NCBI RefSeq assembly: GCF_900186615.1
Contig: NZ_LT896588.1
Coordinates: forward strand, 2,588,558-2,652,557
Direction: 5' to 3'
DNA from: Parabacteroides bouchesdurhonensis
GTDB lineage: Bacteria > Bacteroidota > Bacteroidia > Bacteroidales > Tannerellaceae
DNA length: 64,000 nucleotides
The position numbers and the translations under genes were made by a program. Positions 26,981 to 35,473 of the stretch are shown here, piece after piece. The notes under the pieces were generated by a model, which saw only the letters and a list, made by a program, of their open reading frames with translations, had not been told where the DNA came from and searched no databases. Numbering within the stretch: the first letter of the stretch is position 1; the number at the start of each line of letters is the position of its first letter.

Positions 26981-27017
26981 AAAAGTGCAGTACACCACGA
27001 AGATGCACTGCACTTTT
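26981..27017. terminator. Bidirectional terminator between cargo and mobilization genes
   Basis: AAAAGTGCAGT (26,981-26,991) pairs perfectly with ACTGCACTTTT (27,007-27,017). A tracts and T tracts on both sides suit both directions. It separates the + strand cargo from the minus-strand mobilization operon ending at 27,074. The remaining bases of 26,784-27,073 show no gene. Confidence 0.75.
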
Positions 27018-27073
27018 CTCCACATATTGTGCGGGCTTTAACATTTACAGTTTGTATCCTTTGTTTTCCCGGT

Positions 27074-27793
27074 TTATGGCTTACCCAGTCGGTTGGCTTC
27101 CTTTTTCAACCGCTCGGCTTGTTCATTGAGCAGCCTTGCACGTTCCAACGCTTCCGCCTGCTTCCTGCTGCGGAATTCAAAATCCGTCACCGAATCAGTC
27201 AGGTTTTGGATGAAAGCGTTATCCCGTTCCCTACTAAAATTCGTTTCCAGCAAATCAAGGCAGCCCCCGTCCGCTTCCCCTTTCATCAGAATGTAGCGGT
27301 ATTTCATATCGTTGTCCTGCAACTGCTGCATTCGTCCAGCCAAACGGACATTCAGGAACAAAGAAACGAAACAGACAACCAGCCCTGCCAAAAAAACAAA
27401 AAGTTTCGGATGTAACAAACCGCTTATCCTCCGGGACAACGATGCAGGTTCGGTTTCCGCTTTTTCAGTTGTGCGCTCCTTACGGTAAGAATCCAACGCA
27501 TCCAGCATTTCTTTCAGACAACGGTAGGTAGCCGTTACAAATTTCCTCACTTCTCCGATGGATTGCTGCTGCTCCTGTTCCGCATTCCTTATGTCGGCAA
27601 GTTGGCTTTGGATAGCCTGCAATTCCTTTTCGGGAACAGCCGGGCTACTGTGGAGTTCCGATAATGCCTGCTCGATTGCTCCCAACCGTTCGAGAGTTTC
27701 CTCCCGGCTGGCTGGCGTTACCTGTGCTTCCTGCTTCCCTTTCAGTTCCGTAACCATAGAGAGAAGCCCCTCTAAAATCAAATAGTCTTCCAT
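27074..27793 (-). CDS. Coiled-coil membrane protein of the mobilization operon
   Basis: A 239-residue protein with long charged helices before and after one membrane segment (about 130-150, LFVFLAGLVVCFVSLFL). The C-terminal 90 residues are again helical and basic. It starts four bases after the relaxase stop, an arrangement common in Bacteroides mobilizable elements. I recognise no named domain. It may tether the relaxosome to the membrane, which is inference. Confidence 0.7.
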   Translation of the reverse strand: MEDYLILEGLLSMVTELKGKQEAQVTPASREETLERLGAIEQALSELHSSPAVPEKELQAIQSQLADIRNAEQEQQQSIGEVRKFVTATYRCLKEMLDALDSYRKERTTEKAETEPASLSRRISGLLHPKLFVFLAGLVVCFVSLFLNVRLAGRMQQLQDNDMKYRYILMKGEADGGCLDLLETNFSRERDNAFIQNLTDSVTDFEFRSRKQAEALERARLLNEQAERLKKEANRLGKP

Positions 27794-27797
27794 GTCT

Positions 27798-28712
27798 TTA
27801 CAGTTTAAGTCGTTTTTTCTTCTTCTTTCTCAAATTAAAATTAGGTTCTTCATCCACTGGGGGAGAAGAAGCGGAAAACAGACCGAGCGAACCAGTTATC
27901 AACGGACTGTCAGCCTTGCCCGGTACAGGTGCTTGTTCCCGAACGGGCGCGAAAGTTATTTGCCGTTGGCTTCCGGCAACATTCATTCCTGCATACCCGA
28001 AACATTTGTCCAGTTTGGAAAAACTGAAACTCCGGTCTATCTCCGAACCCTTGAACGTGTATTCACCTTTGGAAAAGGATATGCCCTGTATCTCGTCGGT
28101 CTGTCCCTTTCGTTTGAACCGGACGGTAATACCCTTTTCTGCTAACCGCTCCTGTAACTGCTGCCAGTTACGGGATTTGCCGATTTCGTTCTTCACAGCC
28201 GTGTAAATCTCGTATTTCGACTTGTCCGGCTCTTTCAGTCGGTGCTGCTTTACCTGTTCTTTTCCACCAGCGAAATAAAGCCCGTGTTTGGCTTTCAGCT
28301 TCTTGCATACCTGTTCGTTACGGTACATATCGTTCCTGTCCGAAATGGTCTTGCCGTTATTGTCTATGCGGTTGAACACGATATGCACGTGCGGATGTTC
28401 CCGGTCTTGATGACGCACGATGATATACTGCGTATCGGTGATTTTCATTTCACGCATATACTCCTGCGCAAGCTGTACCATCTTCCCGTCTGTCAATTTG
28501 GGCGCATCCACTGTCGAATAACTTAACGCAATATGTCCGACAGGCTTCTTCAAATCGGGATTCATCCCGGTCTGCATACAGAAGCTGCGGATTATATCAC
28601 CCCGGCTTTCAGTCAGAACCCCGTCCGCATGAAGCAAAACCGCCTGCTCCTTGCCGAGCACATAGTTCACACAGCCCTTAAAACCGCTTCCCTTTTTTAT
28701 TTTTCCAATCAT
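27798..28712 (-). CDS. Relaxase (MobA/VirD2-type mobilization nuclease) of the nested element
   Basis: A 304-residue relaxase. Histidine motif III is clear (HQDREHPHVHIVFNRID), and the N-terminus (MIGKIKKGSGFKGCVNYVLG) with the following HIALSYS segment is typical of Bacteroides MobP/MobB-type relaxases. It nicks and covalently binds oriT DNA, then leads the strand into a helper's mating channel. The catalytic tyrosine is not certain by eye. It overlaps the MobC-like gene by 35 bases. The C-terminus is strongly basic. Confidence 0.9.
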   Translation of the reverse strand: MIGKIKKGSGFKGCVNYVLGKEQAVLLHADGVLTESRGDIIRSFCMQTGMNPDLKKPVGHIALSYSTVDAPKLTDGKMVQLAQEYMREMKITDTQYIIVRHQDREHPHVHIVFNRIDNNGKTISDRNDMYRNEQVCKKLKAKHGLYFAGGKEQVKQHRLKEPDKSKYEIYTAVKNEIGKSRNWQQLQERLAEKGITVRFKRKGQTDEIQGISFSKGEYTFKGSEIDRSFSFSKLDKCFGYAGMNVAGSQRQITFAPVREQAPVPGKADSPLITGSLGLFSASSPPVDEEPNFNLRKKKKKRLKL

Positions 28713-29061
28713 CCGACAAATGGTTTATGATTCCAATAATCCTGTTTTTGAGCTTCACCAGTTCCACCGCCACCAGTGCGAAACCTCCGGCATTCGCCCG
28801 GTGCGCCAACTGGTTGATGTTGTTGGCTTCCCCTGCCAGTTTGCGGATGGTGTCCGCATCCTGCCTGTTCATCCGGGGTATGACCTCTGCCGAAACAACC
28901 GCCTGCCTTACATACTCACTGACACGCAACCCGGCTTCCCCGGCTCGCTTCCTGATGGCGTAATACTGCAACTCGGTCAGTTTCGTACTGACAACCCGTT
29001 GCTGCTTCTCTATCCGTTTCTTTGCCGGACGTCCCCCCGGCTTGTCCTTAATACTCGTCAT
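28678..29061 (-). CDS. MobC-like relaxosome accessory protein
   Basis: A 127-residue basic protein with a ribbon-helix-helix-like N-terminal half (VVSTKLTELQYYAIRKRAGEAGLRVSEYVR) and the C-terminal pattern LAGEANNINQLAHRANAGG, typical of the bacterial mobilisation protein MobC family. It would bind oriT just upstream of its own start and help relaxase nicking. It overlaps the relaxase gene. Confidence 0.87.
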   Translation of the reverse strand: MTSIKDKPGGRPAKKRIEKQQRVVSTKLTELQYYAIRKRAGEAGLRVSEYVRQAVVSAEVIPRMNRQDADTIRKLAGEANNINQLAHRANAGGFALVAVELVKLKNRIIGIINHLSDDWKNKKGKRF

Positions 29062-29131
29062 GGTTTTTTACGTTTGAATGGTGTCTTAAAAATTGCGACC
29101 AACGGGAGAAATTTTCTTTGCGGTGAGCAAA

Positions 29132-29167
29132 GCAAGGTAGTTTTGGTTTACCGAAACATAACCTTGC
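29132..29167. other. Probable oriT of the nested element
   Basis: GCAAGGT (29,132-29,138) and ACCTTGC (29,161-29,167) form an inverted repeat enclosing TTTTGG/CCGAAA. ACCAACGG (29,098-29,105) and CCGTTGGT near 29,192 form a second, outer one. The position between the primase and the MobC-like gene is where Bacteroides mobilizable elements carry oriT. Confidence 0.5.
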
Positions 29168-29206
29168 TCTCCAAATAAACCGCCAGCCGTTGGTAGTCCT
29201 GCCGGA

Positions 29207-30172
29207 TTAAATGCCCCTGCCTCTCTTTTGTCTTGGGGCGGCACGTTGTCCGGTTTCCTGCTTCGTTTCCTGCACTTGGCTGGCTTCGTTTTTCTGTTCC
29301 TGCTTCCTGCCGCACAGATAATCGTTCAAGTCCGAATATCCCCTATAATTGTGCGAGAAGTCACGCACACGGTAGGAGTATTCCAATTCGATAGCCCGTG
29401 TCGCTTCATATCCAGCCTTGTCATTGTCAAGCATACAGTGGATGCGTTCATACGGGTACAGCACGTCAATGGCTTTCGACACATTGGCGGTAGAGTTAAG
29501 AATGGCATAATCCTGCCTGTCAAGGTCGGGCATGGTCGGGCAGTTCTTCATCCGGAGCGTGAGGAAAGAAAGATAGTCCATAAACCCCTCGAATACCAAA
29601 CACTTCTCTCTCGGCTCTCCCTGCTGCCGTATATGGGTGATGTCTTTCGGGGCGATGCAGCCTTTGAAAAAGGAATTGCGAACCTCGTAACCTCCTGCCA
29701 TGTTCGGGAAACCGATAGCAAAGAACGGTCTGCCGTTATTGGTAAAATGGAGTTCCTTACATTCTCTTTTTGCCAGTTCGACATTGATACCCCGTCCCTG
29801 CAAATAACGGAGCAATGCCGGATGGGTAAGGTCACGGACTTCCAAATGCAGGAAGCTCGGTTCTGTCCTACGCTGGGGAAAAGAAAAACTGACCGGACGG
29901 ACGTGCGGTGTCTGTTCCGCTATCCGGTTTAAAAGGTATGGCAAGCTGTCTGAACAATAGAGTTCCTTTGCCAGTGCGATGATGTTGCCGCCCTTGCCTG
30001 CGCCAAAGTCATACCAAAGGTTGCGGTCAGTGTTCACCTTGAAAGACGGTTCGTGTTCCTCCCTTAACGGTGATTTGTACCATAAGCCGTTACCCTGCTG
30101 CTTGACAGGAGAGTAACCTAAACTGTGCAGATAGTCTGCGATGGGTATTTGTTTCACATCTTCGATGTTCAT
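29207..30172 (-). CDS. TraP-like primase of the nested element
   Basis: A 321-residue primase-like protein with a CHC2-type fold lacking the zinc ligands (KSPLREEHEPSFKVN ... LWYDFGAGKGGNIIAL) and a Toprim domain (KCLVFEGFMDYLSFL, CMLDNDKAGYEA). It is clearly homologous to TraP of the host transposon (for example the shared FPNMAGGYEVR segment). With the ATPase gene upstream it could support replication of the excised circle or strand synthesis after transfer. The basic Gln/Lys-rich tail is a low-complexity C-terminus. Confidence 0.85.
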   Translation of the reverse strand: MNIEDVKQIPIADYLHSLGYSPVKQQGNGLWYKSPLREEHEPSFKVNTDRNLWYDFGAGKGGNIIALAKELYCSDSLPYLLNRIAEQTPHVRPVSFSFPQRRTEPSFLHLEVRDLTHPALLRYLQGRGINVELAKRECKELHFTNNGRPFFAIGFPNMAGGYEVRNSFFKGCIAPKDITHIRQQGEPREKCLVFEGFMDYLSFLTLRMKNCPTMPDLDRQDYAILNSTANVSKAIDVLYPYERIHCMLDNDKAGYEATRAIELEYSYRVRDFSHNYRGYSDLNDYLCGRKQEQKNEASQVQETKQETGQRAAPRQKRGRGI

Positions 30173-30223
30173 AACATTTTCTTTTTGGGGATTAAAAAAT
30201 AGTTGAAAAGTGCACCAGTCCTG

Positions 30224-30324
30224 TTTAGTCCGTTATATATACACCCGTACCATACTAAACCTGCCTGTTCCGATACAGGGAAATAGTAAGTCCGTTCCTC
30301 TTGTATATACACCCGGACTAAACC
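30224..30324. repeat. Two direct repeats between ATPase and primase genes
   Basis: AGTCCGTT ... TATATACACCCG ... CTAAACC occurs twice, at about 30,224-30,261 and 30,287-30,324. The second copy also holds GTCCG/CGGAC as an inverted repeat. Such iterated sites next to a RepA-like gene may be an origin of replication or an operator. Confidence 0.5.
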
Positions 30325-30334
30325 AAACTGACTT

Positions 30335-31408
30335 TTAATAATGGAAATCGGGATTATAGCGGTAGCCCTTGCCCTCTTTCACAATCATGCGCTTGTTCAC
30401 AAGAAACTTGTTAAGCGACACAAGAACATTGCGTCCACGCTCGTAACCGATACTCGCATAACCCTGTTTCAATGCCGCTATGACATTGGAATAGCCTTGT
30501 ACCACCTGCTTGCCGAAACCGTTCTCCAACGCTTCCCGGTGTTGCTGTTCAGTCAGTTCCGTAAGCGAAAAGTTCCTGTCCTGCTTAGGTTGTTGGAATA
30601 CATAATCATCCACGATTTCGGGTAAAGCGTTGTCATTGATACGGAATGCGAACGGGTCAAATTCCCGGTCACGTATGTGCATCGCCTTTACCTCGCTTAT
30701 GTTGCCGTCCTGCTGGCTTTTCGTGATTTGCAGGACGGTTTCAGCCTTGTTGTTCAGTTCCGTACCGATATGTCCCCTTGTATTGTCATCCCCCTTGTTT
30801 AAATGTAGAACAGTATGGATATGCAGGTTATACCCACTTGACCAGCGCATCAAAAGGTTGATTAGGTCGGTTGATTCGCTGGGGCTGTTGATGTCGTACA
30901 TCAAGTCACGGATTCCGTCAATGATGAGCAACCCCACATCGGGCATATTTTCAAGCATATAGCCGATAATCTGTTTCCGCTTGTCGGGGGTCTGCTCTCT
31001 TAGCACGATGAAAACAAAATCGTCCCTGTCCTTGTCGGTAGGCAGTCCGGCAAGTCGCAAAATACGCTCCATGACCTTATGGCAATGGTATTTGCTCTGC
31101 TCGGTATCTACATAGAGGATTTTCCGTTTGTTCGGTGGCAGGTATGCCGAATACTTCAGTACCTCGTCATTCTTCAACGCTGCCGCAACAATGGCGGAAA
31201 TATTGAATGTCTTTTTGCTCTTGGCTTTGCCTGTGGATGCGCTGAAATTACCCAGCGTGCCAATGGTAGAGCCGTTCACCCAGAGTATTTCGGGCGGCAC
31301 TTCGTAAGTGTCCGTCACCTTTAAATGAATGGTTTTCCAAAGGGCTGCGAAATCCTCTTTCTGCATGGTAACACCCTGCCCGGCTTCTTCTTTCCTCTTA
31401 TTTTCCAT
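30335..31408 (-). CDS. RepA-like RecA-fold ATPase
   Basis: A 357-residue ATPase of the RepA/DnaB-like RecA fold. The Walker A-like loop is in SASTGKAKSKKTF and Walker B in VGLLIIDGIRDLMYD. Hexameric helicases of this type load at plasmid or transposon origins. It overlaps the HTH gene upstream by 11 bases and lies next to two direct repeats and a primase gene, so a small replication module is plausible. The Walker A spacing is slightly unusual (GKAKSKKT), as in many Bacteroides mobile-element RepA-like proteins. Confidence 0.82.
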   Translation of the reverse strand: MENKRKEEAGQGVTMQKEDFAALWKTIHLKVTDTYEVPPEILWVNGSTIGTLGNFSASTGKAKSKKTFNISAIVAAALKNDEVLKYSAYLPPNKRKILYVDTEQSKYHCHKVMERILRLAGLPTDKDRDDFVFIVLREQTPDKRKQIIGYMLENMPDVGLLIIDGIRDLMYDINSPSESTDLINLLMRWSSGYNLHIHTVLHLNKGDDNTRGHIGTELNNKAETVLQITKSQQDGNISEVKAMHIRDREFDPFAFRINDNALPEIVDDYVFQQPKQDRNFSLTELTEQQHREALENGFGKQVVQGYSNVIAALKQGYASIGYERGRNVLVSLNKFLVNKRMIVKEGKGYRYNPDFHY

Positions 31409-31751
31409 AGTTACGGATTTTCCGGTTTGCGCTCTTGGCGATGGCGAGTGCCGCCTCGTCCTTGTCGTTCACCCTTTTTGCAAGGTTTTCCGCCCACGTG
31501 AGAAGCTCTTTCCGTGAGAAAAGCAATTTGTTCCCGTATTTGCGGAACGGCACTTCCTTTTTTGCGGTCAGCTTGTAGAGCCGTGCCTTTGAAATCAGAA
31601 AACCGTGTCGTTCCAGCACCTCTACCGCCACATCGGGCGTGAGGTTGTCGGGTTCGTTCCTCGGCTGGGTGAATCCTGCCAATGACTGGGAAACGGTTTC
31701 GCTCACGATAGCCCGGAGTTCTTCGGGCGTTGTCAGAATAATGTTCGTCAT
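31398..31751 (-). CDS. Helix-turn-helix excisionase-like protein
   Basis: A 117-residue protein with a winged HTH of the excisionase/MerR-like type in its middle (about 58-95: FLISKARLYKLTAKKEVPFRKY ... LLFSRKELLTW). Such proteins bind element ends or promoters and steer excision. It starts the leftward operon with the RepA-like ATPase (11-base overlap). Confidence 0.8.
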   Translation of the reverse strand: MTNIILTTPEELRAIVSETVSQSLAGFTQPRNEPDNLTPDVAVEVLERHGFLISKARLYKLTAKKEVPFRKYGNKLLFSRKELLTWAENLAKRVNDKDEAALAIAKSANRKIRNYGK

Positions 31752-31924
31752 ATTTTCTTCCTTTTTTAGTTATTACTTGGCTACCGTCATAGCCGTTGCA
31801 ACCGGTTGATGCCGCAAAGGAAGAATAAAAGAAACCGATTATTCAATTGCTAATCACTTGACACAGACCGGACAACTTGGGACAATGCAGGACATCCGGC
31901 AAGATTGGAGCGGGATAAAAAAAG

Positions 31925-31973
31925 GGACAAACGATGTATTGGTGATTTTGTCCTTCCAACACACCGTTTGTCC
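31925..31973 (-). terminator. Terminator after the integrase-HTH operon
   Basis: GGACAAACG and CGTTTGTCC (31,925-31,933 and 31,965-31,973) form a perfect stem. On the minus strand it is followed by CTTTTTTT. It ends the transcript of the integrase and the 134-residue HTH gene. Confidence 0.7.
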
Positions 31974-32003
31974 TATGTATGTTAAGTGATTATGCGAATG
32001 CCG

Positions 32004-32408
32004 CTATTTCACATCCTTTAACCTTTCAAGTTGGGAAACGACTTCTTTTATTACGAAATATTTGTTTCCCGACAGCCCTATGTCCGAACGGGATATGAAA
32101 CCGAGTTCCTCCCACCGGGCTACGGTCTGCCTGCTCACGCCCGCCATTTTCGCCAATGTCTTTTGGTCTATCAGTTCCCTGCCCTCGAATACGGGGTACT
32201 TGTATTTACGGGTGGCATGGCTGAACCTTATTTTCTCTATCGCCTTGTCCACGTCTTTAACAGTAGGGGGAATATATGATTTCACTTGCAGTACGGCTTC
32301 TTCTATTTCGTAGCCTGCGTATTCGGGATTCTGCGCCAGTTCCCCGTAAATGGCACTGAAACATTCAAGGTGTCTAATCTTCACCGTCTTGGTTTTCTTG
32401 TTCGGCAT
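32004..32408 (-). CDS. MerR/excisionase-like HTH protein next to the integrase
   Basis: A 134-residue protein with a C-terminal HTH (DQKTLAKMAGVSRQTVARWEELGFI) followed by a wing. The N-terminal half is helical. It starts three bases after the integrase stop, so the two are co-expressed. A recombination directionality factor is the likely role. The element thus has two HTH proteins of this class, as other Bacteroides mobile elements do. Confidence 0.8.
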   Translation of the reverse strand: MPNKKTKTVKIRHLECFSAIYGELAQNPEYAGYEIEEAVLQVKSYIPPTVKDVDKAIEKIRFSHATRKYKYPVFEGRELIDQKTLAKMAGVSRQTVARWEELGFISRSDIGLSGNKYFVIKEVVSQLERLKDVK

Positions 32409-32411
32409 GGC

Positions 32412-33641
32412 TCAATCGAATTTGGTTAATAACTGCGCATTCCTTATCCGCTCCTCCTGCTCGAAACTGGCGAGGTAGTTCTCCGTGATGGCAAGGCTTG
32501 AATGCCCCAAACTCTCGGATATGTAAGCGATGTTCGTTCCGCTGCGTTTTAAGACAGTCGCATAGGAATGCCGGGCGGAATAGGTCGTGAAACGGGGGAC
32601 ACCGACAGCTTGGGCTATTTTAGCCAAAGCGATGTTGCAACGGTGCGTTACCCGTCTGACAATATTGGAAATGACAAATTCGTCCTCTGTGTCTTTGGCA
32701 TACTTGAACAGGAAAGTATCGGGATTCCCATCGTCTGGGTTTCCCCACCGTTTTATAATATCCCGCATTTCGGGAGTAAGCACCGCCCTTATTTCCCGTA
32801 TATGGTTGGACGTGTGCGATGTCTTGGAGCGTACAAAGCAGATTTCACCGTCCACGATGTTCCCATACCGCAAGAAAAGCATATCCCTGAAATTGATACC
32901 GTTGCACAGGTAGGAGAAAAACCAAAAGTCCCGGTACTTCTCAACGGTCTTGCTGCCCTTGTATGTCACGACTTTTTTTATCTGTTCCATCGTCAAGGCT
33001 AACTTTCGGCTGTTACCGCTCGGTATCTCGTACTTCCCCCTGCCGAACGGGTATTGGGCTTCTTTTAAAATCCCGTTGCGCCTTGCGTCATTCACCACGC
33101 ATTTAAGGGCTTTCATATAGAAATTTATGGTGGTGACGGTCTTGCCCTCGTTCCGCAGGAACTTGTCAAGGCGTGACAGCCAGTCCGCAGAAACCGCAGA
33201 GAACGGCACGCTGCCGCCTGCGAACCGTTCTATGCTTTTCAACGTGCTGCGGTAGTTATAATAGGAATTTACCTGCCCGTTGAGTTTGAATGCGTCTATT
33301 TTCCCCTGTATGGCTGTGTTAAGGGTTGTACCAGTACACCTGCCCAACCTCATGCTGAGCGCATCGAAACAGAAGTCCCCACGTTCCGCAAGGGCTTCCA
33401 CTTGGCTTTTTATGATGGAGAAACTGTTTTCCACGCTTGCCCGTATCTCAATCAGTCTGCGGCTCTTGCTTTCGGCAAGGATTTCCCAGTCCTCTTTGGA
33501 CAATTCCTTTCCGGTGGAATAATATTTCTGCTTGCGGTTGTGTATCACTTGTATCTTGACAGGGAACAGACCGCTTTTCTTCGCCCTACGTGCATCCAGT
33601 ACCGATAGTACGGATATGCCATCTTTTGAATACTTGAACAT
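32412..33641 (-). CDS. int: Tyrosine recombinase (integrase) of the nested element
   Basis: A 409-residue tyrosine recombinase of the Bacteroides phage/transposon integrase type: N-terminal arm-binding domain, SAM-like core-binding domain (about 105-190), catalytic domain with the first Arg in GINFRDMLFLR, the box II YSARHSYAT (HxxR), GHSS and the nucleophile in ENYLASF. It lies 176 bases from the junction, as expected for an integrase gene at its att site, and is read inwards. Site choice in the traG ITTNRN codons is inferred from the junctions. Confidence 0.92.
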   Translation of the reverse strand: MFKYSKDGISVLSVLDARRAKKSGLFPVKIQVIHNRKQKYYSTGKELSKEDWEILAESKSRRLIEIRASVENSFSIIKSQVEALAERGDFCFDALSMRLGRCTGTTLNTAIQGKIDAFKLNGQVNSYYNYRSTLKSIERFAGGSVPFSAVSADWLSRLDKFLRNEGKTVTTINFYMKALKCVVNDARRNGILKEAQYPFGRGKYEIPSGNSRKLALTMEQIKKVVTYKGSKTVEKYRDFWFFSYLCNGINFRDMLFLRYGNIVDGEICFVRSKTSHTSNHIREIRAVLTPEMRDIIKRWGNPDDGNPDTFLFKYAKDTEDEFVISNIVRRVTHRCNIALAKIAQAVGVPRFTTYSARHSYATVLKRSGTNIAYISESLGHSSLAITENYLASFEQEERIRNAQLLTKFD

Positions 33642-33677
33642 AGGCTGCCTTGTTTATTGTTATACGTCTATTTTGTA

Positions 33678-33780
33678 CATACGATTTGCATACAAAAATA
33701 GAGATTATCGGAAAAAACAGCAAATCAAAAGCCAAATCATTTTCCTAATAATCTCTAAATATCAGTTGTTTATATACAAA
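33678..33780. repeat. Arm-type sites at the integrase end of the nested element
   Basis: CATACGATTTGCATACAAAA (from 33,678, continuing as ATAGAGATTAT) and AATATCAGTTGTTTATATA (from 33,757) are direct-repeat partners of sequences just inside the other end. They sit between the integrase gene and the junction, as integrase arm sites do. Confidence 0.5.
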
Positions 33781-33817
33781 CTCAAACAATATAAAAATGG
33801 TAAAAATATAGGGTATT

Positions 33818-33835
33818 ATTACGGTTGGTCGTGAT
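33818..33835 (-). mobile_element. Core half-site of the nested element in traG, 5' side
   Basis: ATC-ACG-ACC-AAC-CGT-AAT encodes ITTNRN and continues the traG reading frame before running into element DNA (stop at 33,782). Four of six codons differ at the third base from the other junction, so the repeat is not a simple target duplication. Confidence 0.6.
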
Positions 33836-35134
33836 ACCTCGCTTCATGGGCAGGTCGGAGATGTCAAGGTGCAGCGGTTTTCCCGTGAGCCTGTCCACCA
33901 TCTTGATGCCGAAGGGCGAGAGCGAGCTGCGGTAGTTGGTTTCCTCTGTGAACAGGCACACCGCCTGTTCGATGAAGGTGTGGAAACTCTCTTCCGCCGG
34001 GAAGTCCGCCGCATTGCCGGGTATCGCCGCCCAGTAGAGTGTCGGGCAGTCGATGGTGTTGTGGCGCGGCACGCATTCCATGCTTGCCAACTGGCTGCCC
34101 ACGTCGTTCTTGATATGCTTCAGTTCCTCCGCATCGTCGCTCCACGCCATGACGTTGAAGTGTGCCCGTACCGAGGTCAGTCCGTAGGAATGGGCTTCGT
34201 TCAGGTATTGGTCTATCCACTCGCGGTTGATGCTGTTGCTCCTTGAATAGCGAGATAGCGACTGCATGTTACGGGCGGACTTCTCGAACTTCTGCAAGGT
34301 TTCCTCACTGTTGTCTATCAGCACATACTGGTTGTAGATATGGTTGCAGGAGAGCAGAAGCCCCACCGGGGAGGCGAATGACAGTCGGCAGTCACTCCGG
34401 TCGGTGGAGAGCTTCTCGTAACGGGTGTCGGTAGCCACCTTGCCCGGCAGGTCTTCCGCGTCGGAGAGGGTGTGCAGACACAGGCGGTTGTCGCCGATGC
34501 GCATCTCCCTTGCCGAAAGCTCGATGTCCTGCAAGGTGGTGTCACCTTCCGGCATGAGCGAGAAGTAGCGTTCAATAAGTCCCGTCTTTCCCTCAGTACC
34601 CACAATCTCATCGGTGGAGAGGCGGCGCAGCCTGACAAGCCCGCTGTCGTTCATGATGCGCTCGAACTGTTCGCAGGCTTCCAAGAACTTGGTCGTGGTT
34701 TCCCTGTCCAGCTCCTTCGGGATGATATGTCCCCGGCACAGCGTGCTGAAATTGCTCTGCATCCGGTTACGCTCCTTTGTTGTCTTGGTCAGGTAGAGGT
34801 AGCAGGTGTGTTTCAGGTACGGACGCTCGTTGAAGTGACGCTCGAAAGAGCGGCTTAAAAAGCTCATGTCGTCCTTCTGAAGCTCCGGTTTGTAGCGTTC
34901 CTTGATGAACCAGTCCTGTTTGTGGACGACGGAGTAGTCCGGCAGCACCTTGATAGCCTTGCACCAGCAACTGTGTATCGCCTCGTACTCCGCACCCGTC
35001 ACGGTGTAAAGTTCCGGTAGTTCCACCTCGAAAGCCACCGTGATGTCGGCGTCCTTTGAGATGATGCAGCCATGCTCCACCGCTAAAAGTGGGAACCTGT
35101 TTTCCAGTGTTGTCATTTTCGATGTATTCCTCAT
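33818..35134 (-). pseudogene. traG: traG 5' part (VirB4-type ATPase N-terminal domain)
   Basis: This is the N-terminal portion of TraG, about 439 residues up to ITTNRN, starting MRNTSKMTTLENRFPLLAVE. The start overlaps the traF stop (ATGA). The frame runs another 11 codons into the inserted element and stops at 33,782. Homologues continue here straight into the Walker A loop, which now lies 9.1 kb away at 24,655. The N-terminal domain alone has no ATPase motifs. TraG energises assembly of the transfer channel and is essential in related systems. Confidence 0.88.
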
Positions 35135-35463
35135 TGTCTTTCTTCCTTTCGTTGTCGTTTGAACAGACGGGTTATCCGCCGCCGGTTGATAAGGTATCGG
35201 GGATGGCTCCGTGCCGCTCCTAATTTCATCAGCCCGTGTTCACCGTACCGGGCGTTCAGCGCGAAGGTCTGCCATACAAGGAGGGAGGACGATGCCGCGC
35301 CGAAGCCGATACATATCCACTGGTCGATACCGACCATGTAGAGGATGACGAACAGGACGAAGAGAGCCAGCAGACCTCCGCAGAAGATGAAGAGGTACTG
35401 TGCCTTCAAGCCCTTGAACTCTACCGGACGGCCGATACCCTTGTTGATTGGGTATTCAGCCAT
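35131..35463 (-). CDS. traF: Conjugative transposon protein TraF (DUF4133, VirB3-like)
   Basis: A 110-residue inner-membrane protein with two helices (about 25-48 and 52-68), matching DUF4133/TraF and the VirB3-like role next to a VirB4 gene. The stop overlaps the traG start by four bases. The basic C-terminus (RRRITRLFKRQRKEERQ) is cytoplasmic. Confidence 0.9.
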   Translation of the reverse strand: MAEYPINKGIGRPVEFKGLKAQYLFIFCGGLLALFVLFVILYMVGIDQWICIGFGAASSSLLVWQTFALNARYGEHGLMKLGAARSHPRYLINRRRITRLFKRQRKEERQ

Positions 35464-35473
35464 ACATTATTTA

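Larger units (their letters stand above)
24680..33817. mobile_element. Integrative mobilizable element inserted in traG
   Basis: A unit of about 9.1 kb flanked by homologous core sites and carrying, from the right end: tyrosine integrase, two HTH/excisionase-like proteins, RepA-like ATPase, primase, MobC-like accessory protein, relaxase, a coiled membrane protein, then a + strand cargo segment with a Crp/Fnr regulator, a lipoprotein and a small membrane protein. It has relaxase and oriT but no mating channel, so it is mobilizable rather than self-transmissible. Base composition in the cargo (AT-rich) differs from the GC-rich tra operon on both sides. Confidence 0.85.
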
